Shown here in pieces: positions 1-8,813 of a stretch of DNA of 45,985 nucleotides. Source of the DNA: Lachnospiraceae bacterium (GTDB lineage: Bacteria; Bacillota; Clostridia; Lachnospirales; Lachnospiraceae); NCBI GenBank assembly GCA_017467845.1, contig JAFUKH010000073.1, positions 1 to 45,985 of the forward strand. Reading direction: 5' to 3'. Both the position numbers and the translations under genes were made by a program. Each line of letters opens with the position of its first letter. Position 1 is the first letter of the stretch. The notes under the pieces are model-generated. The model saw only the letters and a list, made by a program, of their open reading frames with translations, did no database searches and was not told the DNA's origin.

Positions 1-833
1 GAATTCTCGTGACATCTCCAATGGTACAGAACTCTGGGAATATGGACAATATGGTCTCCCACATTCTCTGCACCAAACACCGTTTGTATCTCTTCCGCCG
101 TACGAATTACAAAATCAAAGTCCTGTGCTCCATCGTATGTGGATAAAAGCTTCAATTCTTTTGCAATATTGCTTCTCACCGCGGTAAAGTGACATATATA
201 ATTATTTGTTAACAGCAAATCCAAATTAAAATCCTGTTTTAAGTGAGGTTCGTAGTACTTTGAACCATCTCCGTTACATTTATCTTCATCGGAATAGAGA
301 AGAATCTTCTCACATCCTGTTTTTTTCCCTTCTTCCACTGCCTCCGCCATATGATACAGCGCATCTGCTGTTAAGAGATCATCATGATCCAGCAGGGCAA
401 TATAATCCCCTGTGGCATATTCCATTCCCTGATTGGTATTTTCTGCGATTCCGGCGTTGTCCTTAAGCTCCACATAAGTGATACGTTCATCTTTATATTC
501 TTCCGCAATCCTACGCAGATTATCTGACTTTCCGGCATCTGCCAGCACCAGCTGAAAATGGGGATATGTCTGACGAAGCACAGACTCTATCATCTCCCGG
601 TAAAAGCCTTCCGGCGTATGATAAATGGGCACAATAATACTGAAACTCACCGGATGCCTCCACTGCTTCTCTCTCTGTCTGTCCAATTCTTCCATGCAAG
701 GCTCCACATACACGTAATCGTCCTGTGCTCCTTTTCCTAACCGTTCCACTGCCGCATACAAAGTATCCTTTAATCCGTTCTTCTTTAAATAATTTATTGT
801 TTTTCTCAGATTCGCCCGACTAAATTTGCTCAT
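1..833 (-). CDS. Family 2 glycosyltransferase, C-terminus cut by window edge
   Basis: This GT2 (GT-A fold) enzyme probably adds a sugar to a cell-wall or surface polysaccharide in the cytoplasm. I translated it from the minus strand. The start ATG at 833-831 has a GAGG site just upstream. About 277 codons are present and the frame runs off the left edge. After a basic, amphipathic N-terminus of about 60 residues comes the domain start FSIIVPIYHTPEGF, then an LADAG strand, the NAGIAENTNQG loop and the metal-binding LLDHDDLL motif. A later SDEDK and a histidine-rich HWRCHEN segment match the first domain of the tandem GT2 protein at 2693-4657, so the two are paralogues. The start lies only about 16 bases beyond the phosphoglucomutase terminator, so its own promoter is not obvious. 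The acceptor and sugar donor are unknown. Confidence 0.85.
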   Translation of the reverse strand, partial: MSKFSRANLRKTINYLKKNGLKDTLYAAVERLGKGAQDDYVYVEPCMEELDRQREKQWRHPVSFSIIVPIYHTPEGFYREMIESVLRQTYPHFQLVLADAGKSDNLRRIAEEYKDERITYVELKDNAGIAENTNQGMEYATGDYIALLDHDDLLTADALYHMAEAVEEGKKTGCEKILLYSDEDKCNGDGSKYYEPHLKQDFNLDLLLTNNYICHFTAVRSNIAKELKLLSTYDGAQDFDFVIRTAEEIQTVFGAENVGDHIVHIPRVLYHWRCHEN

Positions 834-841
834 ATATTCCT

Positions 842-877
842 CAAAAACAGGGGCCATTACATAAATGCAACAGCCCC
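842..877 (-). terminator. Rho-independent terminator of the phosphoglucomutase gene
   Basis: Read on the minus strand, bases 877-850 form a near-continuous 13-bp stem (GGGGC at the base, several G-T pairs) closed by a very short T-rich loop. TGTTTTT follows at 849-843. It starts 12 bases after the phosphoglucomutase stop. It ends just before the ribosome binding site of the next GT2 gene, so it could also act as an attenuator for that gene. Confidence 0.75.
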
Positions 878-889
878 ACAAAAATTATA

Positions 890-2611
890 TTACAGTTCCT
901 TCTTTAAATCCTCAGTTAACTGAGCAAGCTTTGCGTCTGCATCAGCAAGATCCTTACCTACAACACCCATATAGAACTTAATCTTAGGCTCAGTTCCGGA
1001 AGGTCTTGCACAGCACCATGAGTTATTCGGAAGCTCGAAGTAGAGAACATTAGACTTAGGAAGCCCTGTAGTGGTCTCTGCACCGGTCTCCATATCCACA
1101 ATTCTGTCTTCCTGATAATCTCTGAACTTCAGCACCTTAGCATCGCCGATTGCCTTAGGAGGATTCTGACGAAGCTTATCCATGATTGCTGCAATCTGGC
1201 CTGCACCTTCTACACCCTTCATGGTGATGGTATACTGGCCTTCCTTGAAGTAACCATAGGTTTCATACATATCCAGCATCATATCCCATAAAGTCATGTT
1301 ATTCTTCTTGCAGTAAGCAGCAACCTCACATAAGCACATAACTGCAACAATAGCATCCTTATCTCTTGCGTGAGTTCCTGCAAGACATCCATAGCTTTCC
1401 TCAAGACCAAATACATAGTTGTTTGAACCGGTCTGCTCGAAAAACTTAATCTGCTCACCGATGAACTTGAATCCGGTTAATACCTCGATTAACTTAAGGC
1501 CATATTTCTGGGAAATAGGAAAAGTCATGTTGGTGGTAACGATGGTGGTTACCATTGCAGGATTCTCCGGCATGGTATTTGTCTTAGTCTTCTCACGGAG
1601 TAAGTACTCAGCGATTAACATACCGGACATATTACCGGTAAATGCCACATATTCTCCGGTCTTAGCATCCTTAGCATATACACCGAGTCTATCTGCATCC
1701 GGGTCAGTTGCAAGAACGATGTCTGCATCCTTTTCCTTAGCTAACTTCAGAGCATAGGTAAATGCCTTTGGGTCCTCAGGATTCGGATAGTCAAGTGTGG
1801 TAAACTTAGGATCCGGCTTCTCCTGCTCAGGAACAACATATACGTTCTTAAAGCCAAGCTCCTTTAATACTCTCTGTACAGGCACATTACCGGTACCGCA
1901 CAGAGGAGTGTATACAATCTTAATATCATCCGCAACTTCTTCAATGATTTCCGGATGAATAATCTGCTTTTTAAGCTCTACCATGTATGCATCGTCGATT
2001 TCCTTACCGATTACAACATAGAGACCTGCTGCCTTAGCTGCTTCCTTGTCCATGGATTTGCAATCATGGAAGTCCTTGATTGCCTGAACTTCGCCAATAA
2101 TTTCCTTATCCTTAGGTGCGGTAACCTGTGCTCCGTCATCCCAATATACCTTATATCCGTTGTACTCCGGTGGGTTGTGAGATGCGGTAATAACGATACC
2201 TGCAGTACATCCTAAGGTTCTAAGTGCAAAGGAAAGCTCCGGTGTAGGGCGAAGTGCATCGAACACATATGCCTTGATTCCGTTAGCCGCCATGCAAAGT
2301 GCAGCCTCATCGGCAAACTCAGGAGACATAAAACGAGAATCGTATGCGATTGCAATTCCCTTATCTTTTACGCCCTGCTTTAAAATATAATTTGCAAGCC
2401 CCTGGGAAGCCTTTCTCACAGTATAAAGATTCATACGATTGGTTCCAGCTCCGATAACACCACGAAGACCACCGGTACCAAACTCTAATTCCTTGTAGAA
2501 ACGATCTTCAATCTCAGCCTCGTTATCAGCAATTGCCTTTAACTCGTCCTTGGTTGCCTGATCAAAATAATCGTCGGTAAGCCAAAGCTTATACTCGTCC
2601 ATATAACCCAT
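890..2611 (-). CDS. pgcA: Phosphoglucomutase / phosphomannomutase (PgcA type)
   Basis: This alpha-D-phosphohexomutase interconverts glucose-6-phosphate and glucose-1-phosphate, and possibly the mannose phosphates. It supplies the glucose-1-phosphate used by RfbA in this window. At 573 residues it has the length of the Bacillus PgcA type. The catalytic phosphoserine is S144 in TASHNPPEYNG. The metal loop is DPDADR at about 303-308. The sugar-binding loop is EESYGC near 404-409. The phosphate-binding loop is RPSGTEPK near 536-543. The start at 2611 has GAGG about nine bases upstream. It appears to be its own transcription unit, with a promoter at 2652-2680 and a terminator at 842-877, unlike the operon-borne neighbours. 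Glucose versus mannose preference cannot be read from the sequence. Confidence 0.93.
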   Translation of the reverse strand: MGYMDEYKLWLTDDYFDQATKDELKAIADNEAEIEDRFYKELEFGTGGLRGVIGAGTNRMNLYTVRKASQGLANYILKQGVKDKGIAIAYDSRFMSPEFADEAALCMAANGIKAYVFDALRPTPELSFALRTLGCTAGIVITASHNPPEYNGYKVYWDDGAQVTAPKDKEIIGEVQAIKDFHDCKSMDKEAAKAAGLYVVIGKEIDDAYMVELKKQIIHPEIIEEVADDIKIVYTPLCGTGNVPVQRVLKELGFKNVYVVPEQEKPDPKFTTLDYPNPEDPKAFTYALKLAKEKDADIVLATDPDADRLGVYAKDAKTGEYVAFTGNMSGMLIAEYLLREKTKTNTMPENPAMVTTIVTTNMTFPISQKYGLKLIEVLTGFKFIGEQIKFFEQTGSNNYVFGLEESYGCLAGTHARDKDAIVAVMCLCEVAAYCKKNNMTLWDMMLDMYETYGYFKEGQYTITMKGVEGAGQIAAIMDKLRQNPPKAIGDAKVLKFRDYQEDRIVDMETGAETTTGLPKSNVLYFELPNNSWCCARPSGTEPKIKFYMGVVGKDLADADAKLAQLTEDLKKEL

Positions 2612-2651
2612 AAATTAATCCTCACTTTCCTGACAATAAAATATCATCATG

Positions 2652-2680
2652 ATTATATCATCATTTTTCTTTTGTGTATA
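2652..2680 (-). promoter_or_regulatory. Putative sigma-A promoter for phosphoglucomutase
   Basis: On the minus strand, TATACA (2680-2675) and a perfect TATAAT (2657-2652) are separated by 17 bases. They sit about 40 bases before the ATG at 2611. The -35 matches consensus at four of six positions. This supports independent expression of the mutase. Confidence 0.6.
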
Positions 2681-2692
2681 TCGCAATTTTCA

Positions 2693-4657
2693 CTAGCGCA
2701 ACGCAAAGTCGCTTCTGTCCAGAGAAAAATTGGGATTATAGTAAGGGTCGCCGGCCTCTAATACAGCCGCCCATTTCTCTCTAAACTGCGCAGATTCCCG
2801 GTTGTAACGCTCTGCCTTTTCGCCCTGGTCGTCCAACCCTCTGGAGATTGACTCGTAGTGATATAACTCCGCAAATGGAGTAAATACATTCAAGTATCCT
2901 TTTTCACGAAGCTTTAAGCAAAAGTCCACATCATTCAAAGAAATGGCAAAGCTCTCTTCCAAGCCTCCCACTTCGTTAAACTTATCCTTTTTCACCATCA
3001 GACAGGCTCCGGTTACCGCCGACATATTCTGGGCGTAGCAGAGACGTCCCATGTAGCCCAGATTCTGTACCGGAATCTTGTAATGGCTATGTCCTGCGGT
3101 TCTGTGAGCACCTAAGCCGATTACTACTCCCGCATGCTGAATGGTACGGTCCGCATACAGAAGCTTAGCTCCAACCGCCCCCACATCTTCACGCTGTGCA
3201 TACATCAGAAGCTCTTCCATCCAGCTGGAGGTAATCACCTCAGTATCATTATTTAAAAGTAAAATGTAATCACCGGTGGATTCCTTCACACCAAGATTAT
3301 TCACCGCAGAGTAATTGAAGGTACCTTCAAAAATCACAACCTTAATAAATTCATATCTATCTGTCAGCTGCTTATATAATTCCTTAATCTCAGCGGTGGT
3401 AGAATTATTCTCCACAATAACAATCTCATAATTATCATATGTGGACTTCTCCACAATGGAATTCACGCATCTGCGAAGATCATCAGCATGGTCCTTGTTG
3501 GCAATTACAATGGAAATCTTCGGATTTCCAAGAATCTGATAGCGGATGCGGAAAATGGTCTCACAGGCTCTGGTACTGGTGATCACAAAATGACTCATGC
3601 CCTTTTTCTTAAGATGGTCAGCGATGGCTCCCTTAGCTGCTGCAATGGCATAAGGCTTGGCGCCGATTCCCGCTGCCACACTTCCTTCGTGACTTCGCCA
3701 GTAATAAAGAAGCTTAGGCACATGCACTACCTTTTTCGCATTGGCGGTGAGACGTAAAATCATATCGTGATCCTGACTTCCGTCAAATTCCGTTCTAAAG
3801 GGCTCCGTTCCTTCCAAAAGTTCTCTCGAGAACACACTGAAGTGACAAATGTAATTGTTGGCACACAGGTTGTCCGGTGCGAAGTCCGGCTTAAAATGCA
3901 TGGTCAACATTTTATCTATGGTAGCATCCCCACGGAAGGTGGTTTCATCACAGTAGATATAATCTGCGCCCCGCTCATTAATTACCTTCACATACTCATA
4001 GAGTACGGTAGGATGCAACACGTCATCATGGTCAAAAAGACCGATATATTCCCCTGTAGCCAGCTTATAACACTGGTTGGTATTTCCGGAAATGCCTTCA
4101 TTTTTCAGAAGTTTCTGGTAAACAATCCTACCCTCGCTTCTGCTCTGATATTCTTTACAGATTTCTCCTACATAGGCATGGTCAGCGTCGGAACCGTCTG
4201 CCAGGCAAAGCTCCCAGTTTTCATAGGTCTGGTTCATCACAGAATCCAGCATCTCCGTAAGGAAATTCTTGGGGGTATTCCATAGGGGTACAAGGATACT
4301 GATTTTCACCATTCTCTCAAATTTAGTCTCTCTCTGACGTTTCGCCTCTTCCTCGGTAGGAAAGCTCTCCGTACCATAGGATTTCATCTGAGAAATCTGG
4401 TGTTGCTTATTCTTTATTTTTCTTAAGATATCCTTAGGGCCGCCGCAGCCGGCAAGACGCTGCTTCTGACGGATACCAAAATGGATAATGCTTCTGGCAG
4501 GCTTGGTTGCCTTCCAGAAAGCATTATTCTTAATCTTATCAATTTTGAACTGTAGCTCCTCATTATCAGACTCCAGAGCTACGATTCGGTCTGCAAGGTC
4601 TGCACACTTCTCATGCTCCTTCTCATAAAGCTCCTTGTAGTTAGGTTCTTGATTCAT
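2693..4657 (-). CDS. Tandem-domain family 2 glycosyltransferase
   Basis: This 654-residue protein carries two GT-A domains and probably polymerises or extends a surface polysaccharide at the cytoplasmic face of the membrane. An N-terminal segment (about 5-47) looks like a coiled coil rich in Glu, Lys and Asp. Domain 1 starts near ISILVPLWNTPKNF and carries LFDHDDVLHP. Domain 2 starts near ISIVIANKDHADDL and carries LLNNDTEV plus the acceptor-side LNDVDFCLK. This layout is common in Gram-positive rhamnan or teichoic-like polysaccharide clusters, but the sugar is not determinable. The ribosome binding site is weak: GGAAAG lies about 12 bases before the ATG. A 148-bp palindrome fills the gap on its upstream side. 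Domain 1 resembles the GT2 at 1-833. Confidence 0.88.
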   Translation of the reverse strand: MNQEPNYKELYEKEHEKCADLADRIVALESDNEELQFKIDKIKNNAFWKATKPARSIIHFGIRQKQRLAGCGGPKDILRKIKNKQHQISQMKSYGTESFPTEEEAKRQRETKFERMVKISILVPLWNTPKNFLTEMLDSVMNQTYENWELCLADGSDADHAYVGEICKEYQSRSEGRIVYQKLLKNEGISGNTNQCYKLATGEYIGLFDHDDVLHPTVLYEYVKVINERGADYIYCDETTFRGDATIDKMLTMHFKPDFAPDNLCANNYICHFSVFSRELLEGTEPFRTEFDGSQDHDMILRLTANAKKVVHVPKLLYYWRSHEGSVAAGIGAKPYAIAAAKGAIADHLKKKGMSHFVITSTRACETIFRIRYQILGNPKISIVIANKDHADDLRRCVNSIVEKSTYDNYEIVIVENNSTTAEIKELYKQLTDRYEFIKVVIFEGTFNYSAVNNLGVKESTGDYILLLNNDTEVITSSWMEELLMYAQREDVGAVGAKLLYADRTIQHAGVVIGLGAHRTAGHSHYKIPVQNLGYMGRLCYAQNMSAVTGACLMVKKDKFNEVGGLEESFAISLNDVDFCLKLREKGYLNVFTPFAELYHYESISRGLDDQGEKAERYNRESAQFREKWAAVLEAGDPYYNPNFSLDRSDFALR

Positions 4658-4672
4658 GTTTTTTCACTTTCC

Positions 4673-4820
4673 GCCTTGGCATGACATAGTATTCCTACAG
4701 AAACCCGCTCTCGCTTTGTGAAAAACGTAGCAGTACTAAACTCGTGAAAACAGGTTTCCACTCGTTAAGTGCTGACATTTTTCAAGAGTTTCTTTAAGGA
4801 ACACTATGTCACTTCAAGGC
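4673..4820. repeat. Long imperfect palindrome between two glycosyltransferase genes
   Basis: The 148-bp segment is nearly all self-complementary. The ends GCCTTG...TGACATAGT (4673-4690) match ACTATGTCA...CAAGGC (4803-4820). The pairing continues inward through TGAAAAA/TTTTTCA to a centre near 4752-4753 (GTGAAAAC / GTTTCCAC). The left arm is about 12 bases longer (CCGCTCTCGCTTT region), which would bulge. It fills most of the gap between 4657 and 4846. It could be a MITE-like element or an RNA hairpin that processes or attenuates the operon transcript. No terminal T-tract marks it as a simple terminator. Confidence 0.7.
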
Positions 4821-4845
4821 TAGTTCTTGAAATATAATATCAATA

Positions 4846-6702
4846 TTACTCACTCACCGTAATACTGCGGTTAGTGTAGTTCAGTAATTTACCCTTATTT
4901 AGCTTGTGTACTGCCAGTATCGCAACTTCATAATCACCCTGAGGCAGTCCACCACTTTGACACTCTACCCAGAAGCCGGACAGTGCCACATTTTTCTGGT
5001 CGGGCATGTTCTGTTCCAGATCCTGGCGATACTGCCGGGTTAGTTTCATCTGGTAGGCGTCTGATAGTTTCCCTCCAAAAGGAACAAGTACCAGGTATTT
5101 ATCATAACAAGCATTATCATCGCCAAGAACCACCCCATACCCCCGGATCTGCCCGGGAACACTGGTGTCCGCCGTAGCCATGACACACTTGTCTATACGC
5201 ACCTCTGCCTCCGCAAATGCAAAAGAAGTAGACTCTCCCTTCTGCATTCGGTTCCCCGCCGAAAAGTACAACGGTGCAAATCGGCTATCCAGACCATCCT
5301 TGGACAAGCCCTCCGGATAATAGGGGTCTTTCCCCAGCAAATCCGGGTGCATTTCATACAGCTTCGCCCGCTCTCTGAAAAGTCTCTCCAGCTTTTCCTT
5401 GGAAAGCTCATCATTTCCACGACTTAGGGACTCATGATGATAAGCAAAGTATTTATTTATTACCACATTCTGATAGCCCAGCTCATAGAGAGCAAAGCCC
5501 AGCTCCACATCATTATAGGCTACCGGCAGATGGGTCTTAAGCCCTCCCGCCTCGTGATATTTTTCTTTATCAATCAACAAGCACGCACCGGTTACAGCGA
5601 TACAGTTGTGATTATATTTGTTTCTGCCAAAATAATAATTTTCGCTATCAGAAGCAAACTGACATTTATGCACAGGTCCCACCGGCAAATTCACAATACC
5701 GGCATGCTGAATCTTATCTGAATCCGGATACAAAAGCTTTAATCCCACGGCTCCCACATAGGAAAGAGAAGCTTTCTCCTTCATATATTTAAGCCAACCG
5801 CTCTTTACCATTTCCATATCATCATTTAGAAAGAGAAGATATTTTCCTGTTGCCTGACCTGCTCCCAGATTACACATTGCAGAAAAATCAAATTCCATTG
5901 GCTCATAAATGTATTTATGCCTCTCCAAAAGAACCTGATATTTCTCTCTGTTCTCCGGGCTGCTACCATTATCCACCACAATAATCTCGATGCCCTTTTG
6001 CTCCTCCAAAGATTTCAGACACACCGCCAAAACCTCCGGATTATCCTTGGACGGGATTACCACAGACACCTTACCGGCGTTGCTGGTCTTTGGCAAATTA
6101 CTTCGCATCCTTGCCCCATAAAACTCCCGGACATTCTCTATCTTTTCGCCATGAAATAGCACCGCCTCCAAATGACCGATGCTCTCACACCCTTTTTCAA
6201 AACCGCCCGCGAGAGCAATCACAGGATCAACAAGTGCTCTCAATCCTGCCACACTTTCAATGACAGCCACGGAAATACCATCCCACTTTTCCAACCTCGG
6301 CAGGCGGATACCGGCCTTAGCCAACAGTGGAAGCCGCATTACAACCACGCTTCCCGTGTAGAAAAACTCCTGATACAAATCCGGCGACCATACCGGCTTA
6401 TACCACGGTTCTACCCTTTTTCCGTCTTCAATAAAGTCCTCGTCACCATAAGCAATCTGTACATTCTTCTGACGGCTCATATATTCCCGGATAAGTGCAG
6501 GCGCATCCTTTGCAAGTGTTCCCCTACTATAAGTGAACACCACAAAATCCTCAGAATCTCCGGTAGGTGCCACTATCTGCCGCTCTGCCTCTACGCTCCT
6601 TACCCAGGTATCGTAGCTGAACTTCTTCCCGGACAGCTCCTGCTGATAATCCTTATTTAGTTTTTTTACCAGCATTTGCTTTATAAAGGACTTAATGCTC
6701 AA
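4846..6702 (-). CDS. Family 2 glycosyltransferase with degenerate first domain
   Basis: This 618-residue protein is probably a polysaccharide glycosyltransferase acting in the same assembly as the 2693-4657 protein. Residues about 50-200 look like the second half of a GT2 domain (YGDEDFIEDGKR at 85-96). The nucleotide-binding N-terminal half seems to be missing, so this part is likely structural. A complete GT-A domain follows from about 212 (VSVVIPSKDNPEV), with FDFSAMCNLG, FLNDDMEM and the acceptor-side AYNDVELGF. The last 150 or so residues form an extra, probably beta-rich domain I do not recognise. The start appears to be TTG at 6702 with GAGGG just upstream; the first ATG (6678) has a poorer site. 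It follows the methyltransferase-kinase gene by 15 bases in the same operon. Confidence 0.83.
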   Translation of the reverse strand: MSIKSFIKQMLVKKLNKDYQQELSGKKFSYDTWVRSVEAERQIVAPTGDSEDFVVFTYSRGTLAKDAPALIREYMSRQKNVQIAYGDEDFIEDGKRVEPWYKPVWSPDLYQEFFYTGSVVVMRLPLLAKAGIRLPRLEKWDGISVAVIESVAGLRALVDPVIALAGGFEKGCESIGHLEAVLFHGEKIENVREFYGARMRSNLPKTSNAGKVSVVIPSKDNPEVLAVCLKSLEEQKGIEIIVVDNGSSPENREKYQVLLERHKYIYEPMEFDFSAMCNLGAGQATGKYLLFLNDDMEMVKSGWLKYMKEKASLSYVGAVGLKLLYPDSDKIQHAGIVNLPVGPVHKCQFASDSENYYFGRNKYNHNCIAVTGACLLIDKEKYHEAGGLKTHLPVAYNDVELGFALYELGYQNVVINKYFAYHHESLSRGNDELSKEKLERLFRERAKLYEMHPDLLGKDPYYPEGLSKDGLDSRFAPLYFSAGNRMQKGESTSFAFAEAEVRIDKCVMATADTSVPGQIRGYGVVLGDDNACYDKYLVLVPFGGKLSDAYQMKLTRQYRQDLEQNMPDQKNVALSGFWVECQSGGLPQGDYEVAILAVHKLNKGKLLNYTNRSITVSE

Positions 6703-6717
6703 AATATACCCTCAACC

Positions 6718-8799
6718 TTAGAATATCTTCTTTACTGCTACCGCCATATCATTTGCCATGGAAAGCGGAATACGTACCACTTCCATCTTCACATACAGCT
6801 TATTACTTCCCTTAGGAGAAAGTTCACCGATGCCAATATTAATATTCGGATCCGTAGTAGGGAACACAATACTGGGCACATAACACTTCGTTTCCGAATC
6901 CACCGCCTTTGCCACCTTACCATTGGTGATCATCACTTTACGACTCTGAAGAGGAACACTTTCCCCATTAAAGGTCATCTCCAATATCTTCACCATGCAG
7001 CTATCCATGCAAGGGTCAATACGCAGCATCTTTACATTGCCGCTGACTTCCTGCTCAAACTCAATCAACTGCTCGCTCACATACGCATCTGAAAGGAAAT
7101 AGGAGTTTTCCTCACTGTAACCGCTGCCACTGTCCTCATAAATCTGTACTCTGGACACACTCTGAGCCGATTTAAAGCCATCAATCCACTTCTGCGGCTC
7201 ATGGAGGGCTCCACCGATTACATCCCTGAGCACCGCCATAGACATGCGCTTTCCGGTTACAAACTGCTGAAATTCCATCTCCTGTTCCCGGTAGCTTTCC
7301 GCATCCTTTTCTGTAATTTTCAAAGTATCGAGAACTTTTCCCAGGTCGATGGAATTACGTTTCTCATCCTCTAAAATATAACAATATATAGCGCGAAATG
7401 CTAATTCCTTGGTTGCAACTGCCTTTCCGAAGGTCCACTCATAGTCAATCAGAGTCCACTTGTCCCCATCCACCATGAGATTGGCAAATATCAAATCATA
7501 ATCTGCCACAGGATATTCCTCGTTATATCCCACACGCTCTATATACTCTTCAAAAAGCTTATAAAAGCCTTCATAATCCTGCTTTTCCACACACTCATCC
7601 ATCAGCTCGGATAGTGGTCTTCCTGACACGAACTCAAAAGCAGCATATAGCTCATCGCCATCCTCAACAATTTCGCACTTATTAATCTCTAAGACACTAT
7701 CCTCATAACGCTTACAAAGATTCTCATAGGCAAGTGCCATGCTCTTTACATGTTCTGCAGCCTCCGGCGTTAAAGGATACTTGCGCACCTGCCGGTTACC
7801 GGCTTCATCCTCACAGATAACCGTCTTAATCTGATACTGTGGTGCTCTGTCGTTGGAATACTTGGTAAACTGTACCGGAAATCCACCGCCGATTACTGCC
7901 ACATAAGAATTGGAAAATACAGAAAACAGACCGTCCTCCACAATGCTGTCAAAGGCATTCTTCTCATCAAATAAAAGCATACGGTCTCTGTCATAATTTC
8001 TTAAATTGTTGGAAAGCTCTCCCTTTCCCGGAAGATAACTGTCCGAATACACGCTTGTCATAAATTTATAGTCCGGGTACGGATAATAGAAGGTAGCATC
8101 CTCCACTCCACACCTTGCAAAAATCTGCTCCAGTCCCGGCCTTGAAAAGGTACGTACACCGCCTCCACGGGGATAATTCTCAATTCCGCTGAAGTAATCT
8201 CCCAGATGATCTTCCTTACATCCGGCAAAATATTTCAGTCCCAGCTTATTCTCGATGGCAATAACAATTCGTCCGCCGGGTGCCAAATGCTTCATCAAAA
8301 TCTTTAGAAAATCCTCATAGGGAGTCTCACCGCCGATATATGCCTGTCCATATTCAAAAACACCAATCAAGCAAATGTAACTGAAATCCGCAGGAAGCTC
8401 CGGCTCAATATCCTTAAAGTTCCCTACATGAATGGTTACATTATCACACTCTGTATGGCGATAGGCGTTAATCATGCTGCGCTTCTTGGATAAGTCCACA
8501 CAGGTCACGCTTCCCGCTTTACGGGAAAGTACCCCGGTAATGGCTCCACAGCCGCTTCCTACCTCAAGCACCTTATCCTCTTTAGTAAAAGGAATAAAAT
8601 CCACAATATTCTCACGAAGAGGTGATAGATGGTATAAGATAGGCCAACTTTTTCTTTCCTCAATAATACGCCCGTATTCTACAGTGGAGCAATCCCGCGT
8701 AATCTGTAAAAGCTCATCCTCCACTACGCCATCGCAATAGAAATCCTCACCGGGATATTTACTTAAATCTAAAGTGATTTTACCAATCGTTTCCGTCAT
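6718..8799 (-). CDS. WbdD-like methyltransferase-kinase fusion (candidate glycan chain terminator)
   Basis: This 693-residue fusion joins a class I SAM methyltransferase to a kinase-like domain. The methyltransferase has motif I VLEVGSGCGAITGVL (77-91), VDLSKKR (101-107) and LAPGGRIVIAIEN (172-184). The kinase-like part (about 320-480) has a catalytic-loop pattern D435-x4-N440 (DYDLIFANLMV) and a metal-binding D452 in IDYEW. The last 190 residues look beta-rich and are unassigned. This domain order matches WbdD, which caps the non-reducing end of the E. coli O9a chain by phosphorylation and methylation and so stops growth. Its place directly after wzt supports a capping role, because Wzt C-terminal domains read such caps. 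The activity is inferred. Alternatives are a sugar O-methyltransferase plus an inactive kinase fold. Start 8799 has AGGA seven bases upstream. Confidence 0.75.
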   Translation of the reverse strand: MTETIGKITLDLSKYPGEDFYCDGVVEDELLQITRDCSTVEYGRIIEERKSWPILYHLSPLRENIVDFIPFTKEDKVLEVGSGCGAITGVLSRKAGSVTCVDLSKKRSMINAYRHTECDNVTIHVGNFKDIEPELPADFSYICLIGVFEYGQAYIGGETPYEDFLKILMKHLAPGGRIVIAIENKLGLKYFAGCKEDHLGDYFSGIENYPRGGGVRTFSRPGLEQIFARCGVEDATFYYPYPDYKFMTSVYSDSYLPGKGELSNNLRNYDRDRMLLFDEKNAFDSIVEDGLFSVFSNSYVAVIGGGFPVQFTKYSNDRAPQYQIKTVICEDEAGNRQVRKYPLTPEAAEHVKSMALAYENLCKRYEDSVLEINKCEIVEDGDELYAAFEFVSGRPLSELMDECVEKQDYEGFYKLFEEYIERVGYNEEYPVADYDLIFANLMVDGDKWTLIDYEWTFGKAVATKELAFRAIYCYILEDEKRNSIDLGKVLDTLKITEKDAESYREQEMEFQQFVTGKRMSMAVLRDVIGGALHEPQKWIDGFKSAQSVSRVQIYEDSGSGYSEENSYFLSDAYVSEQLIEFEQEVSGNVKMLRIDPCMDSCMVKILEMTFNGESVPLQSRKVMITNGKVAKAVDSETKCYVPSIVFPTTDPNINIGIGELSPKGSNKLYVKMEVVRIPLSMANDMAVAVKKIF

Positions 8800-8813
8800 A
8801 TCTATATCCTTTA

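Noticed and set aside
260-740. Short plus-strand frames near the left edge
   Set aside because: They are opposite a clear GT2 coding region on the minus strand and show no protein-like features.
5193-5420. 75-codon minus-strand frame inside the GT2 gene at 4846-6702
   Set aside because: It lies fully inside a well-supported gene, is in another frame, and has no ribosome binding site.
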